The notes beneath the pieces are model-generated. The model saw nothing but the letters and a program-made list of their open reading frames with translations. It was not told the DNA's origin and did not search any database. Shown here in pieces: positions 37,901 to 46,807 of a stretch of 64,000 nucleotides of DNA. Every line of letters starts with the position of its first letter. Positions within the stretch are counted from its first letter, which is position 1. Position numbers and translations under genes: made by a program. Origin of the DNA: Aristolochia californica (taxonomy: Eukaryota; Streptophyta; Magnoliopsida; Piperales; Aristolochiaceae); NCBI GenBank assembly GCA_029961685.1, contig JARWKL010000013.1:25822922-25886921 (forward strand), read 5' to 3'.

Positions 37901-40900
37901 GATCAAGCGAATCTTCTCTTCACATACGCGGGTCCAATTGGAGTATCTGACTCTACTTGCACGGAATTGCATGGGCTGTTCAATGGACTAAAACTTTTCA
38001 AGCAAAAAAAGGAGGGTGCTCTCTTGGTTGAAGGGGATTCTCAAGTCATTATTAACTGGTGCTCGAAGCCATCAAAACCTCCTTGGCGTCATTGGGAGTT
38101 TTTTGATAAAATTTGTAAGCTAATTTCTGTTTTACAATGCACTTGGAAACATGTTCCAAGATCTGCTAATCACTTAGCCGATGCTCAAGTGAAAAAAGTC
38201 GTTACCCTCCAACATCTTGTTGTGGAGGAAATGTCTTTTTAGCTTCAAGGTATGTAATTTTTTTCTTCAGTAATATATTGACACTTATTCTCAAAAAAAA
38301 TTGTAGTAATGACTACTTCATCACAACAAGCTCTACAGTGGCATAATCGGTTGGGACATCCCTTATTACCTGTGTTACAATCTTTAGTTTCTTATTTAGA
38401 GTCTATTCCTAGTTTATGATGTGGATTTTGTGAACTGAGCAAGCATCATAGGTCCCCTCCTGTTTTGAGAAAGTTCTAGCCATTTTTCTCTAGTTCATTC
38501 AAACGTATGGGGACTAGTACAAGTTCCTAATTTTGTTCAATCTGAGTACTTTAACATATTTTTGGATGATTGTACTCTAAATAACTTGGTTATACTTAAT
38601 GAAAGACAGTTCTACAATTTTTCCTATCTTACTTCTTTTATAATATAGTTGAGACTCAGTTTAAAACAATTTCAGTTTTTCATTATGATAATGCAAAGAA
38701 GTATTTGTCTTCTTAATTTCATTCCTTTTGCAACCAAAAGGCATGCTTCATCAAACTTCATGTGCATATACCCCTTGATAGAATGGTGTTATCGAAAAGA
38801 AAAATAGATATTTACTTGAAGTTGCTCAGCCTTACTTTTATCCAAGAATGTTCCTTAGTTCTATTGGCCCTCTGTTGTTTCATCTGCTTGCTATTTCATC
38901 AACCGCATGCCTACCATTGTTCTTGATAATCAATCACCCTTTTCATCTCTTTTCTTGAAATGATGTTCCTTCCCTCATTCAGCTCTAGTGTTTGGGTGCA
39001 TTTGTTTTAATCATAATTCTTTGCTAAGAAATAATAAATTTGATCCAAAATCCTTTTAAGTGTATCTTTTTGGGTTACACTAGGAATAAAAGAGGATATG
39101 TGTTACCATTCTTCTTTACATAAAACTTTTACTTTTGCTGGTGTTACTTTCTTTGAAGATTTACCTTCTATTCCAAATTATCTGGCCATAAAGGGTTTTG
39201 AGTCTATTGTATGTATGCCCTGATTAATTGAGCCTCTAAACCAATCATTTCCATATCCTCTAGATAAGCCATGGTTGAATCCTCCAATTGCCATTTGTGA
39301 AGAACCTCATTCTTGTGTTCCACTTTCTATCTTATTTTTAATTTTATGTCCACTCATAGACTCTCCTCAGAGTGTTGTTCTTTTCTAGTTGCTTTGTCTA
39401 TTGTGTCTATTCCTAAGAATTATGATCATGGAAGAAGAAATGGCAGCCATTATGACAATAAAACTTGAGACTTGACTTCCTTACCTCATGGGACAAAAAC
39501 CATGGGTTGTTGATGATTTTTCGTAGATGATTGTATTGCTTGACTCAAAGCCATGTTGGTTAAACACAAACTTGTGGTATCAATTATGAAGAGACCTTTG
39601 CAGTAGTTGCCAACCTGAACTTTATAAGAGTTCTTATGTCTTTTGTTGCAAATTTCAATAGGTCTATTTATCAATTTGATGTTAAGAATGCATTCCTTCA
39701 TAGAAACCTTTTTGAAGAAGTATACATACTTCAGCTACCTAGTTTTTTGGTTGAGGAGGAAAAAGTTTGTAAGCTTAAAAAATCATTTTATGGGTTCAAA
39801 CAATTACCATAATCATGGTTTGATAAATTTTAGCAAGGTAGCTTATGGTTTTAGTTTAGGAGGTGTGAGATGGATCGTCTATATCTGTTAAGCATACAAG
39901 TCATGATGTTGTACTTACGACTATTTATATGGATGATACTAGTCTCACTAGAAGTTATAAGAGTGGGATTCACCATATAGAAGAGTTGTGCAAAGTTTTC
40001 CAAACAAAAAATCTAGGTCTATTGAAATATTTTCTTGGAATTGAAGTGCTACAGTCTTAGCATATTTTGTTTTAACTCAAACAAAGTATATGTTGGATTT
40101 ACTTAAAGAGACTAGAATGTTTTTTTTTTTTTTTTTTTTTTTTTGAAAAGGATGTATATATATTAACAAGAGATTGCATGGTCACTCCCTGCTTGGCAAA
40201 CACATCTGCTACCGAATTTGCAGATCTCGGAATGTGAGACCAAATACAAGAAAATAGGCAATTTCTAGAATCTCCTTAAATGACTTTTCTGAAAAAGGGG
40301 GTTTGACAAGAGTTTTTTTTTTTTTTGAAATGATGCTGAATTTTATTATGAGAGCTCAAATGAGCAGATTACACGAGGGGAAACCTTCCCAAACAATGAG
40401 AGATTGCTGGGAGATTCTGAATTTTGCTAATTTATTTGCCAAAGAATTGGCTGATCTAGGAACAAGGTTCCAATTACAATGAATGAATGACACAATGTCA
40501 GCAATACAATCAGTGATTGGCTAGTGGCGCCAAAAAGGGGAGTTTTCTTTTGAACACCAGCTGATGACAGTCTTTGAGTCACCTTCGATAATCAGCTTGC
40601 CATGGAGCCGCTCTTTAAAGATTCGGAGGCCAAATAGAAGAGCACTCACTTCAGCAGTATTTGAATCAGCAATACCCACCGGCCCTGCATAGGATAGAAT
40701 AGGGTCTCCACTGATGTCTCTGAAAGCTCCAGCCGGCCCAGGACTGCCTAAAGCACTGCCATCAAAATTGAGTTTGATGCAGTCGTAAGGGGGAGGATCC
40801 TAGGTGGCCATAACCAGATTCCTACAGGGGCCGCCATGTGCGCTATCAAACCCCAATTTTGACAAGAGGTTTGTGACAGGATTGGTGCTTTTTTGAAAAT

Positions 40901-41685
40901 TTGAAAAAAAGGAGGAAGATGTGGGGGATTGTGCATTTTTGGGATTCGGGAAAGCAGGGTGGGAAGTTGTTTTTGACAGAGGGCAGGAAGAGACAAAATT
41001 TCTGACAAAGTTTGTTTGATTTAGTGACTGAGGTTTTAGATTCATTTTTTTTGGCTGATATTTGGACGGGGTCAGGAATTTTAGAGTATTTTCCAATGGT
41101 ACCTCCGCATATTTTTCTCTAATGGTTAAGATAGCATCTCGCAGCGTTTTCCAACAGGGAGAGGATCCAAAAATTTCGGGGAGGTAAACGCATGCCATGA
41201 CGAGCCTCCCCCTCCTCTGGATGATCTTAAGCTCCCTAATCCCCTTCTTTCGGAACATTGAGAGAGAAAGATATTTCCCCGATTCGTATCTCCTGGAGTC
41301 TCGACGCTGTTTCGGTTCCAGCGTAATCTCTGATTCTCTGCAGACCCATGATGAATTCCATGTTTTGCATTTTTCCTTCCTTTCTATATTTTTTCCTTTT
41401 GCCGTGCTCCAAAGCCCATTGTCCTCCTTCGCCACCTTTTTGCCGACGTTGTCGTGCCTTTGCTGCACTGCTGCGGCTGTGTTCTCCTCATCATCCGAGT
41501 CTCTGGACTGAGTGTGGTGTTGAGAGTCGCCAGCCAACTCCCCCGAAGGAGATGTGCGTTTTTCCACATATGCAGAAATCAGAAGTGCGACCCCATCCTC
41601 AAGCGTCGATGCTTGAAGACGAGAGGTTCCGGAATGGTTGCGCTCGTCCCTACGTCGTCGCATTGCTCGCTCTCGAGATTTACTA

Positions 41686-41716
<31 letters not shown>

Positions 41717-43205
41717 AAATACTTACGGCAATTGAAAATTGTTTCGACTAGAATGTTTGGTTGTAGACCTCTTGATACTCCAATGAACTCTTATGTGAAG
41801 TTTTGTGCAGGGTTTGGTAATAGGGTAGATGTTGTGAAATTCCAAAGGCTGGTTAGTAAGTTAATCTATTTGTATATTGATCATGTGCAGAATTGTTGTT
41901 ATGTAAAGACTCTCATTATAAATAACAAGCAAGGTGGAGCTTGACCCACGACCATAAGGGGGGAGTTCTTTCTTTCCTTGTTTTTCTCTTCTCGACATGT
42001 TCATTTCACCTTCCTCTCTAGCAAAACTACAACCTTTCGAATTGTTGGTATGTAAAGACTCTCTCATTATAAATAACAAGCAAGGTGGAGCTTGGCCCAC
42101 GACCATAAGGGGGAGTTCTTTCTTTCCTTGTTTTTCTCTTATCCACATGTTCATTTCACCTTCCTCTCTAGCAAAACTACAACCTTTCTTCACTTTTCAG
42201 TAGAAACCTCTATGAGTTAAGGCCTTAGAATTTAACATGAATAAAGGAAATAAAGGAGAGGGGATATCAGATATGATTTTCGTCTCCTCTTCCATTCTCA
42301 TTATTTCCTTCTGTTCTATACTTTTTGGCTTAGCAATTTTTCACAAGACTATTTTTGAATGTTGATTTTACATCACACAGCAACCAATACACCTCTTGAA
42401 ACTTGAACTCAGGACCTCACTCTAGAAACCCCCAATTTGACCATGGAGCCAAGAGCCCAATCCGCACAACTATAAGACTAGAAAGGAGAAAAATAGAAAC
42501 AACTGAACCTAGTTTTAAGGGTAAACTCCATTAGGAAAAAAGTTACTAAAGCAAATTAATGACGAATGAGAGTGCATCAAATTGGGAACCCAAATCAATA
42601 GCTAAGAGTGTTTTTTGCCTTTATTGTTTTATTTTTTGATTGGTCAACTAGGGGAGGAAACTAGTCTATTAGTTTTTTGAATGGTATTGTTTTATTTTTT
42701 GTTTGGCTCGAGTCATAAAGACTGAGTTTGAGCCTTATACATGAACTCGAGCTTGGCTCAAGAAATCCTTCCCTTCTCTCTGCATTGGGTGAAGTGGTAA
42801 GAAGAAAATGAAAAAGAGAAGAGGGAAGAGGCGCACTTGTTTGGCAGTTCTGTATTGTTGCTGCTTGCTTCAAATGAAGAGTGAGGTTTGAGTGGGGAGA
42901 AATTAGGGTTATTTATTTCAAACAATTACATTATGGTAAAAATATGTAGTTTTGAGCCATCTTAAAGTTGATGTGGTTCCTGACCTGAGTCTTAACTTCA
43001 AATTTCTGACTTTTCATATTATCTGCAGGCACGAATTGATTCTCACAATAAAATTCTGTATGCAAGACATGCTGATCAGAGGAATGCCACTTTCCAGCGT
43101 GTTCTACAGACTGGGATCGAATTCGATAGGGATGTCCGATCAATGCTGCTGAGAGCTAGCCTCGTGAAGCAGGAGTATAGCCTTAGAGCCATCAGAAAAA
43201 CTTGA
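25933..43205 (+). CDS. CSN1: COP9 signalosome complex subunit 1 (CSN1/FUS6/COP11)
   Basis: Six exons: 25933-26328, 27960-28280, 28391-28507, 29127-29212, 29548-29782 and 43029-43205. They give 443 aa, close to the 441 aa of Arabidopsis FUS6. CSN1 is a PCI-domain scaffold of the COP9 signalosome, which removes Nedd8/RUB from cullins; it acts mainly in the nucleus in light signalling and development. Visible family blocks are '[16 protein letters not shown]', '[20 protein letters not shown]', '[14 protein letters not shown]' and '[20 protein letters not shown]' (helical-repeat region), then the PCI domain over about residues 250-410. The C-terminus '[20 protein letters not shown]' is on the last exon. 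The start follows FUS6; an in-frame ATG at 25762 would add 57 residues not typical of the family. Intron 3 appears to use a GC donor at 28508. Intron 5 is 13,246 bp and holds nested transposons, yet the downstream exon is intact. Confidence 0.95.
28600..28992. mobile_element. Possible MITE in CSN1 intron 3
   Basis: TTTGTGC near 28607 and its complement GCACAAA near 28985 face each other at the ends of an AT-rich segment that contains shorter inverted stretches (around 28630-28700). The string TTTGTGCTGCCATAGG is also repeated at 28607 and 28721. This is consistent with a small non-coding inverted-repeat element, but the terminal repeats are short and I could not fix a target duplication. Confidence 0.3.
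33602..34515 (-). mobile_element. 5'-truncated LINE in the 5' LTR of element B
   Basis: The minus strand encodes the 3' end of a plant L1-type LINE. A zinc-binding reverse-transcriptase tail is near 34440-34490 ('[15 protein letters not shown]'). An RNase H domain follows, broken by one frameshift: 'ILKPNFDRM' near 34090, then '[13 protein letters not shown]' near 34000, then '[11 protein letters not shown]' near 33870. The T-rich run at 33602-33630 is its A-tail read from the other strand. It interrupts the LTR between AGAGCTCCTC and TTGTTTTATTCC, which are adjacent in the 3' LTR. No clean target duplication was seen. Confidence 0.75.
35063..35491 (-). mobile_element. TRIM: miniature LTR retrotransposon with intact ends
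   Basis: Two 120-bp LTRs (35063-35182 and 35372-35491) run from TGTTAAATTG to CCTTAACA and differ at only three positions by eye. They flank a 189-bp interior. The five bases before (ATCTT, 35058-35062) are repeated immediately after (35492-35496), a perfect target duplication. On the minus strand the right LTR is followed by TGGCATCAGAGC, an initiator-tRNA-Met primer site with one change. AGGGGGAG precedes the left LTR as a polypurine tract. The interior consists largely of three roughly 45-bp imperfect repeats (around CTCTACAAGTGGATA) and cannot code for protein. It must have been mobilised by another element's enzymes. It lies inside copia element B. Confidence 0.92.
37190..38317 (+). mobile_element. 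Young 5'-truncated LINE inserted in copia element B
   Basis: The 17-bp duplication TTGTAGTAATGACTACT occurs at 37190-37206 and again at 38301-38317, directly after an eight-A tail. Between them, 37207-37720 encodes the zinc-binding tail of a LINE reverse transcriptase ('[20 protein letters not shown]' and '[20 protein letters not shown]'). In another frame, 37751-38242 encodes an RNase H domain: '[20 protein letters not shown]', '[12 protein letters not shown]' and '[11 protein letters not shown]'. Removing the insert rejoins the copia pre-integrase motif. RNase H is open for 163 codons; the upstream frame ends at a stop at 37726. It belongs to the same family as the LINE at 52931-53437. Confidence 0.93.
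40110..41758 (-). mobile_element. Composite LINE insertion in the reverse transcriptase of element B
   Basis: GACTAGAATGTTT at 40110-40122 recurs at 41746-41758. Removing the insert rejoins the copia frame 'LKETRM' to 'FGCRPLDTP'. The insert is minus-oriented, its A-tail seen as a T-run at 40120-40144. The leftmost 170 bp encode the end of a LINE RNase H. At 40313-40326 a second T-run marks the A-tail of another LINE inserted into the first. That inner element (to about 41685) encodes an RNase H block (40430-40800, '[16 protein letters not shown]', lacking the usual GFGG) preceded without a stop-free join by a 287-codon frame (41663-40800) resembling LINE ORF1. A 28-G homopolymer (41686-41713) sits at its 5' side. 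Confidence 0.78.
41686..41713. repeat. 28-nt G homopolymer
   Basis: An uninterrupted run of 28 G lies between TTTACTA and ACTAAATAC, at the 5' side of the inner minus-strand LINE. It could be an untemplated C-tract added at the cDNA end, a slipped short G-run, or an assembly or sequencing artefact. A run of this length is very rare in plant DNA. Confidence 0.85.
41893..42238 (+). repeat. Tandem duplication inside the 3' LTR of element B
   Basis: A unit of about 149 bp, beginning near TGTAAAGACTCTC and ending CTACAACCTTTC, occurs twice in a row (about 41902-42047 and 42051-42191). The second copy carries a few substitutions. The LTR then continues to its TTTAACA end. The single-copy equivalent in the 5' LTR shows that the duplication arose in this LTR. 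Confidence 0.7.
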
Positions 43206-44900
43206 AGCGGCTGAAATCATCAGATTTCATTAATATTTCAAAGATAATGCAATGACCTTGCTTGCTACATGTGAGGATTCGTTTCTTTGTCACCAGTGGG
43301 TTTAGGGTTCTTAATTAAAAACTTGGGAAATTTTACTTTTTTTTTTTTTATCTATTTATTGTATATTAAACAGAACAAAAAAGAGTAAGATCATTTTATA
43401 TTTTTAAAGGCTTATTAGTAATTTTATGTGATTGCTTGAGAGATTAGTCAGGATCTTGTGCGCTTCAACTCTCATGTTCACTCTGGAAAGAGCAGATTTT
43501 TTCTTATTATTTTCTTATTAATAGCTTGAAGTAAATGTTGATGCCTCCCATGTGTAAGGGAGGGAGAACGCCTAGCACCCTTTCAGGTTTTAGGAAACCC
43601 ATCCCTGACCCGACCGTGCCCTATCTCACCGATCGATCTTAGAAAACTTGTTTTAATACCATGTTGAAATTTATAATAGAGAGAATAAATGAAATATTAC
43701 TTATGTCCCGATTACACTTAAATTATAAATTTTAAAGATAAGTCTTAGAACAATTAAACCACTATAACATAAATAGAAAACCGATAACCAATCTTTCACC
43801 CTTTTGCACTTCAATCTCAACCAGACCTATACCATTAGATTTCAAACTCATTAAATTACAAAACTATAGTCTTTTGTTCCCAAACCTATCTTCCTAACCC
43901 ATCAGTTCAACCATAAATTTGCAAAATCCTAATTCCCTCTATTGCAGCCTTAGAATTCCAACCTTCAAATCTACCTCAACCTACCTCTTTCCTCATATGA
44001 AAACCAACCATTAGGTTATCTAAGACCCAAAATAAGCCCTTCTTATCTAAGCCTACAATTGTGATTGTAACAATTGGTGTAGTGAGTGTGGAAGCTGGTT
44101 GGAGCTTCGACTAAGGCGCATTCTAGGAGACCCTCCAAAGGGTATCTTTTCTTTTTGTCTCTTTAACCTTTTCGTATTAGCCTTCTACTTGCATTTTGTA
44201 CCATTCCTTTTTCCTCTACCAAAGGACATTAGTGCCAAGGTGAAGGTCATCTAGAAGAGTACCCCGCGTGCAACCCTCACCACCACAATAGGAGCATCTT
44301 CCCATTGAGGAAGTTGTATAACACTTGTAAGTCGAAAATTGTTTGGTTGTCTTAGCATCACTGTATCAAGATGGGCATGTAGATGAATGCACAAAGAAAG
44401 CTCCTAGCAGGCATAGAGCAATTTGGTTAAGCTTGCAAAAAATAGTTTTAGGCAATCCGCAAGGTCCATGAGGAGTTCATACAAACACCTCTTTGTAGAT
44501 ATTATAAAGAAGTTGATGCCAAACTCAGGAAAGGGGCAAACTCCAGTAGAACAACTAAGAGTGGAAGAAGCTAGGATACCCTAGCAAGACAGTTATGGGT
44601 AGAACAAATTGTAGCAACAATCAACCACCAAGAGCCAACACACCTTGATGAACATGTTGAAGGATCCATAGCTAGAAGAAGAAGTGATTGTTGAGACTTA
44701 TTTAATGATACAAGTTGTGTTTTTGTGGTTCCGACATGGATGATCATTTGTATTTGAGTCTTTGTTTTTATTATTGAATGTGCAACATGCAAGTACTTCT
44801 GGATGATTTTTCATACAAACAAAATATTATAATTATAATTTCCTTTTACATAGTTGTACTTGCTCTTGTAATATACTATTTGCATCATCATAACGAGTGA
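43206..44900. other. Intergenic DNA after CSN1, with a possible LTR scrap
   Basis: The first bases hold the CSN1 3' untranslated region. Near 43658-43790 the text TACCATGTTGAAATT followed by a diverged version of the copia LTR in QUA3 intron 1 suggests a minus-oriented LTR end with a primer-site remnant. The rest, to 44900, shows no recognisable frame. Confidence 0.4.
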
Positions 44901-44929
44901 GTACAATGTTTTTATGGTATGGGCGGTTC

Positions 44930-45700
44930 ACCATATTTGAAAAAAACATTAAAAAGAGTTTACAAGATGAATCAAAATGTTTTTTTCTCAAATTGGCTCA
45001 GATGTTGAAGAGTAGATGACCCTTATCTAATACAAGTTCTATCTCTATGGAAGAACAACTTGCATATTTTTTTTACCGTTGTTTAGTATTAATTATATAA
45101 TATTATATTAGAGATGTTTGATAGGTCAAATTGGCCATTAATAAATATTTTAATAAAGTGTTACATGTTATCGTTAGACTAAAATCTGATTATATTAGTA
45201 CTATCGATGGTACTCATTTTAAAGTATATATCCTATTTGATCAACAATAAAGATATTGGGACAGGAAGGGTTTTTTGTCACAAAATTTAATGACACCATG
45301 TATATTTGACATGCAAATTACTTATGTACTTGCTAGATAGGAGAAATCAACAACATTAACAAGAAAAGATAAATTTTAGTGATATTTCTTTATTTAGTCT
45401 ATTTTTATCTATTATTATTTTTAATTAAATCATGTGAAATATATCTTTTATCATATGTAAATATTATTTAGTATATGCTGGATATATAATCTTCTAGAGT
45501 TTTTGGCTACCTATCGAGGGACTTGTTATCTTTTGCTTTTGATATTTATGTAAACATTATGATTGTTTGGTGCATATTACATGAATATATACGTAAAGAG
45601 GATTACATGGATTTATATGAAAATGAAAATGATGATTCAAGTAACATGTCTAGTGGAGAAGAGATCATAATGATGTAATCTCATAGGGAGCATGGAACAT
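44930..45700 (+). pseudogene. PIF/Harbinger-type transposase relic
   Basis: The plus strand carries stop-ridden pieces in the order expected of a PIF/Harbinger transposase. There is an N-terminal block with an 'EEQLAYFFYR'-like stretch near 45045-45080. The catalytic-region motif 'ISTIDGTHFKVY' follows near 45190-45230. After it comes 'RYWDRKGFFVTKFND', near 45250-45290, corresponding to the 'RYRGRKG...QN' segment. The later Asp/Glu part cannot be traced reliably. The surroundings are extremely AT-rich. Terminal inverted repeats were not found. Confidence 0.55.
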
Positions 45701-46500
45701 AATCCGCAAGAGTATCATAATTTATTAACAACTTAGATGTGACAAAATTATTGATTATTATATTTTAATATAAATAAACATTTAGGTTGCATTTCACAAA
45801 TACTAACTTGAGGTTAACTAAAACTATCTTATAAAAGTTAAATCTATCATAGCATTATTTAATAAAATACTCTTTTAATTTATATAAAATTATAATTTTT
45901 AATATTATATTTGATTACTAATTTAAGAACGAGAATTTAGATATCATAAAAGTAACACTTTTATTAAGCATTTGAATATTATAAAAGTAAGCATTTGTTT
46001 AATCATTTTATTTTTATAGATTTAATAAATTAATAATTTATTAATTTAAACAAATTAAAATCTATCTTAGTTTAATAACAGAAAAGTTTAAATAATTTTT
46101 TATTAAATTTAAATCTATTAAAATAATTTTATATAATAAAATGCTATTTTTTAATATGCATAAATTCATTATTTTTAATATTATATTTGATTACTAATTT
46201 AAGGGTAAAAATTTAGATATTGTAAAAGTAACAATTCGATTAAGTATTTGGATGTCATAAATGTATGTATTTTTTTAATTTTTTAAATATTTAATTAAAT
46301 TAATTTAAATTAAGTTTTTAATTATTTATTAACTTTCCTCTACATTTTCCCCGTACATTTTATTATGCACACTAACGCAAAAAATTACTTTATTATATAT
46401 TTTTAATTATTTATATTAAAAAAAGTAAATTATTTGAATTTTTATTTTCTTTTTAAGTAATTCATTTTCAAAGTGGACTAATCCCCCATATTAATATACT
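45700..46500. other. Extremely AT-rich intergenic block
   Basis: It is made mainly of A and T, with internal diverged repeats: a segment like TTATATTTGATTACTAATTTAAG occurs near 45905 and near 46183, followed by similar text, giving two copies about 280 bp apart. No frame or RNA is supported. The last part may include the RFC2 promoter. Confidence 0.5.
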
Positions 46501-46807
46501 ACCTATCAAGGTCGAATGGGACCCGCTTTCTCCATTTAAGTTAAGTGCACAGTTCCAACACATTTGCTTTTGCTTTCACGGCTCTCGTAGTCGGATGGGA
46601 GTTGCTGGTCATCTCCTCCAGTTCGTGAATACGGGCATCCGAAATTCTTCACCGATCCGTTCATAAGCCCGTCTGTATGCTCATAGCTCTCGTCGTCTCC
46701 CGCTCTTTTTTGGAGCTTTTTCCTGTTGGGGAACTGAGGTTTGCAGGGTTTGAACTTCGAAGCAGTCCACCGTCTCTATTGTGTCTCCTCAAGGTCTGTC
46801 CATATTA

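Larger units (their letters stand above)
33405..42238 (+). mobile_element. Degenerate Ty1/copia retrotransposon (element B) nested in element A
   Basis: Copia domains occur in order on the plus strand. Gag is near 35964-36180 ('[14 protein letters not shown]'), and a zinc-knuckle-like 'CTYCGFNNH' is near 36583. The protease-linker block '[12 protein letters not shown]' lies near 36930. The pre-integrase motif is split by a LINE: 'GGLYFLDS' before it (37158) and '[14 protein letters not shown]' after it (38334). Integrase fragments cover 38450-39200. Reverse transcriptase is near 39590-40120 and continues at 41747 ('[10 protein letters not shown]'). RNase H is missing beyond '[10 protein letters not shown]'. 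The 5' LTR (about 33405-34626, itself split by a LINE) and the 3' LTR (about 41893-42238) share ATTATAAATAA, CACCTTCCTCTCTAG and a TTAACA/ATAACA end. Stops and frameshifts are numerous. The left boundary is approximate. Confidence 0.72.
30160..42345 (+). mobile_element. LTR element A in CSN1 intron 5, apparently split by element B
   Basis: The 5' LTR is about 30160-30490. Directly after it TGGTATCAAAGC (30491-30502) matches an initiator-tRNA-Met primer-binding site with one change. A purine tract GAGAGGGAG (about 33170) precedes TGTTGAAGAC at 33179, the 3' LTR start. That LTR matches the 5' LTR through 'TTTCTTGTTTTTAGTAA' until about 33405. The remaining part (shared 'CATTCTCATTATTTCC' and 'GCAATTTTTC' text) is found about 8.8 kb away at 42239-42345. 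The interior (30503-33168) has no pol. One 92-codon frame (32798-33076) and flanking text resemble the interior of the element in QUA3 intron 6. The element is non-autonomous. Confidence 0.6.

Noticed and set aside
40800..41663. 287-codon minus-strand frame as a host gene
   Set aside because: It runs toward LINE RNase H sequence, lies inside an insertion bounded by a target duplication, and its Arg-rich N-terminal part plus '[12 protein letters not shown]' block fits a LINE ORF1 region better than a host protein.
41197..41735. Overlapping plus-strand frames of 93-112 codons
   Set aside because: They are antisense to the LINE ORF1-like frame; one ends in poly-Gly only because it reads the G-run.
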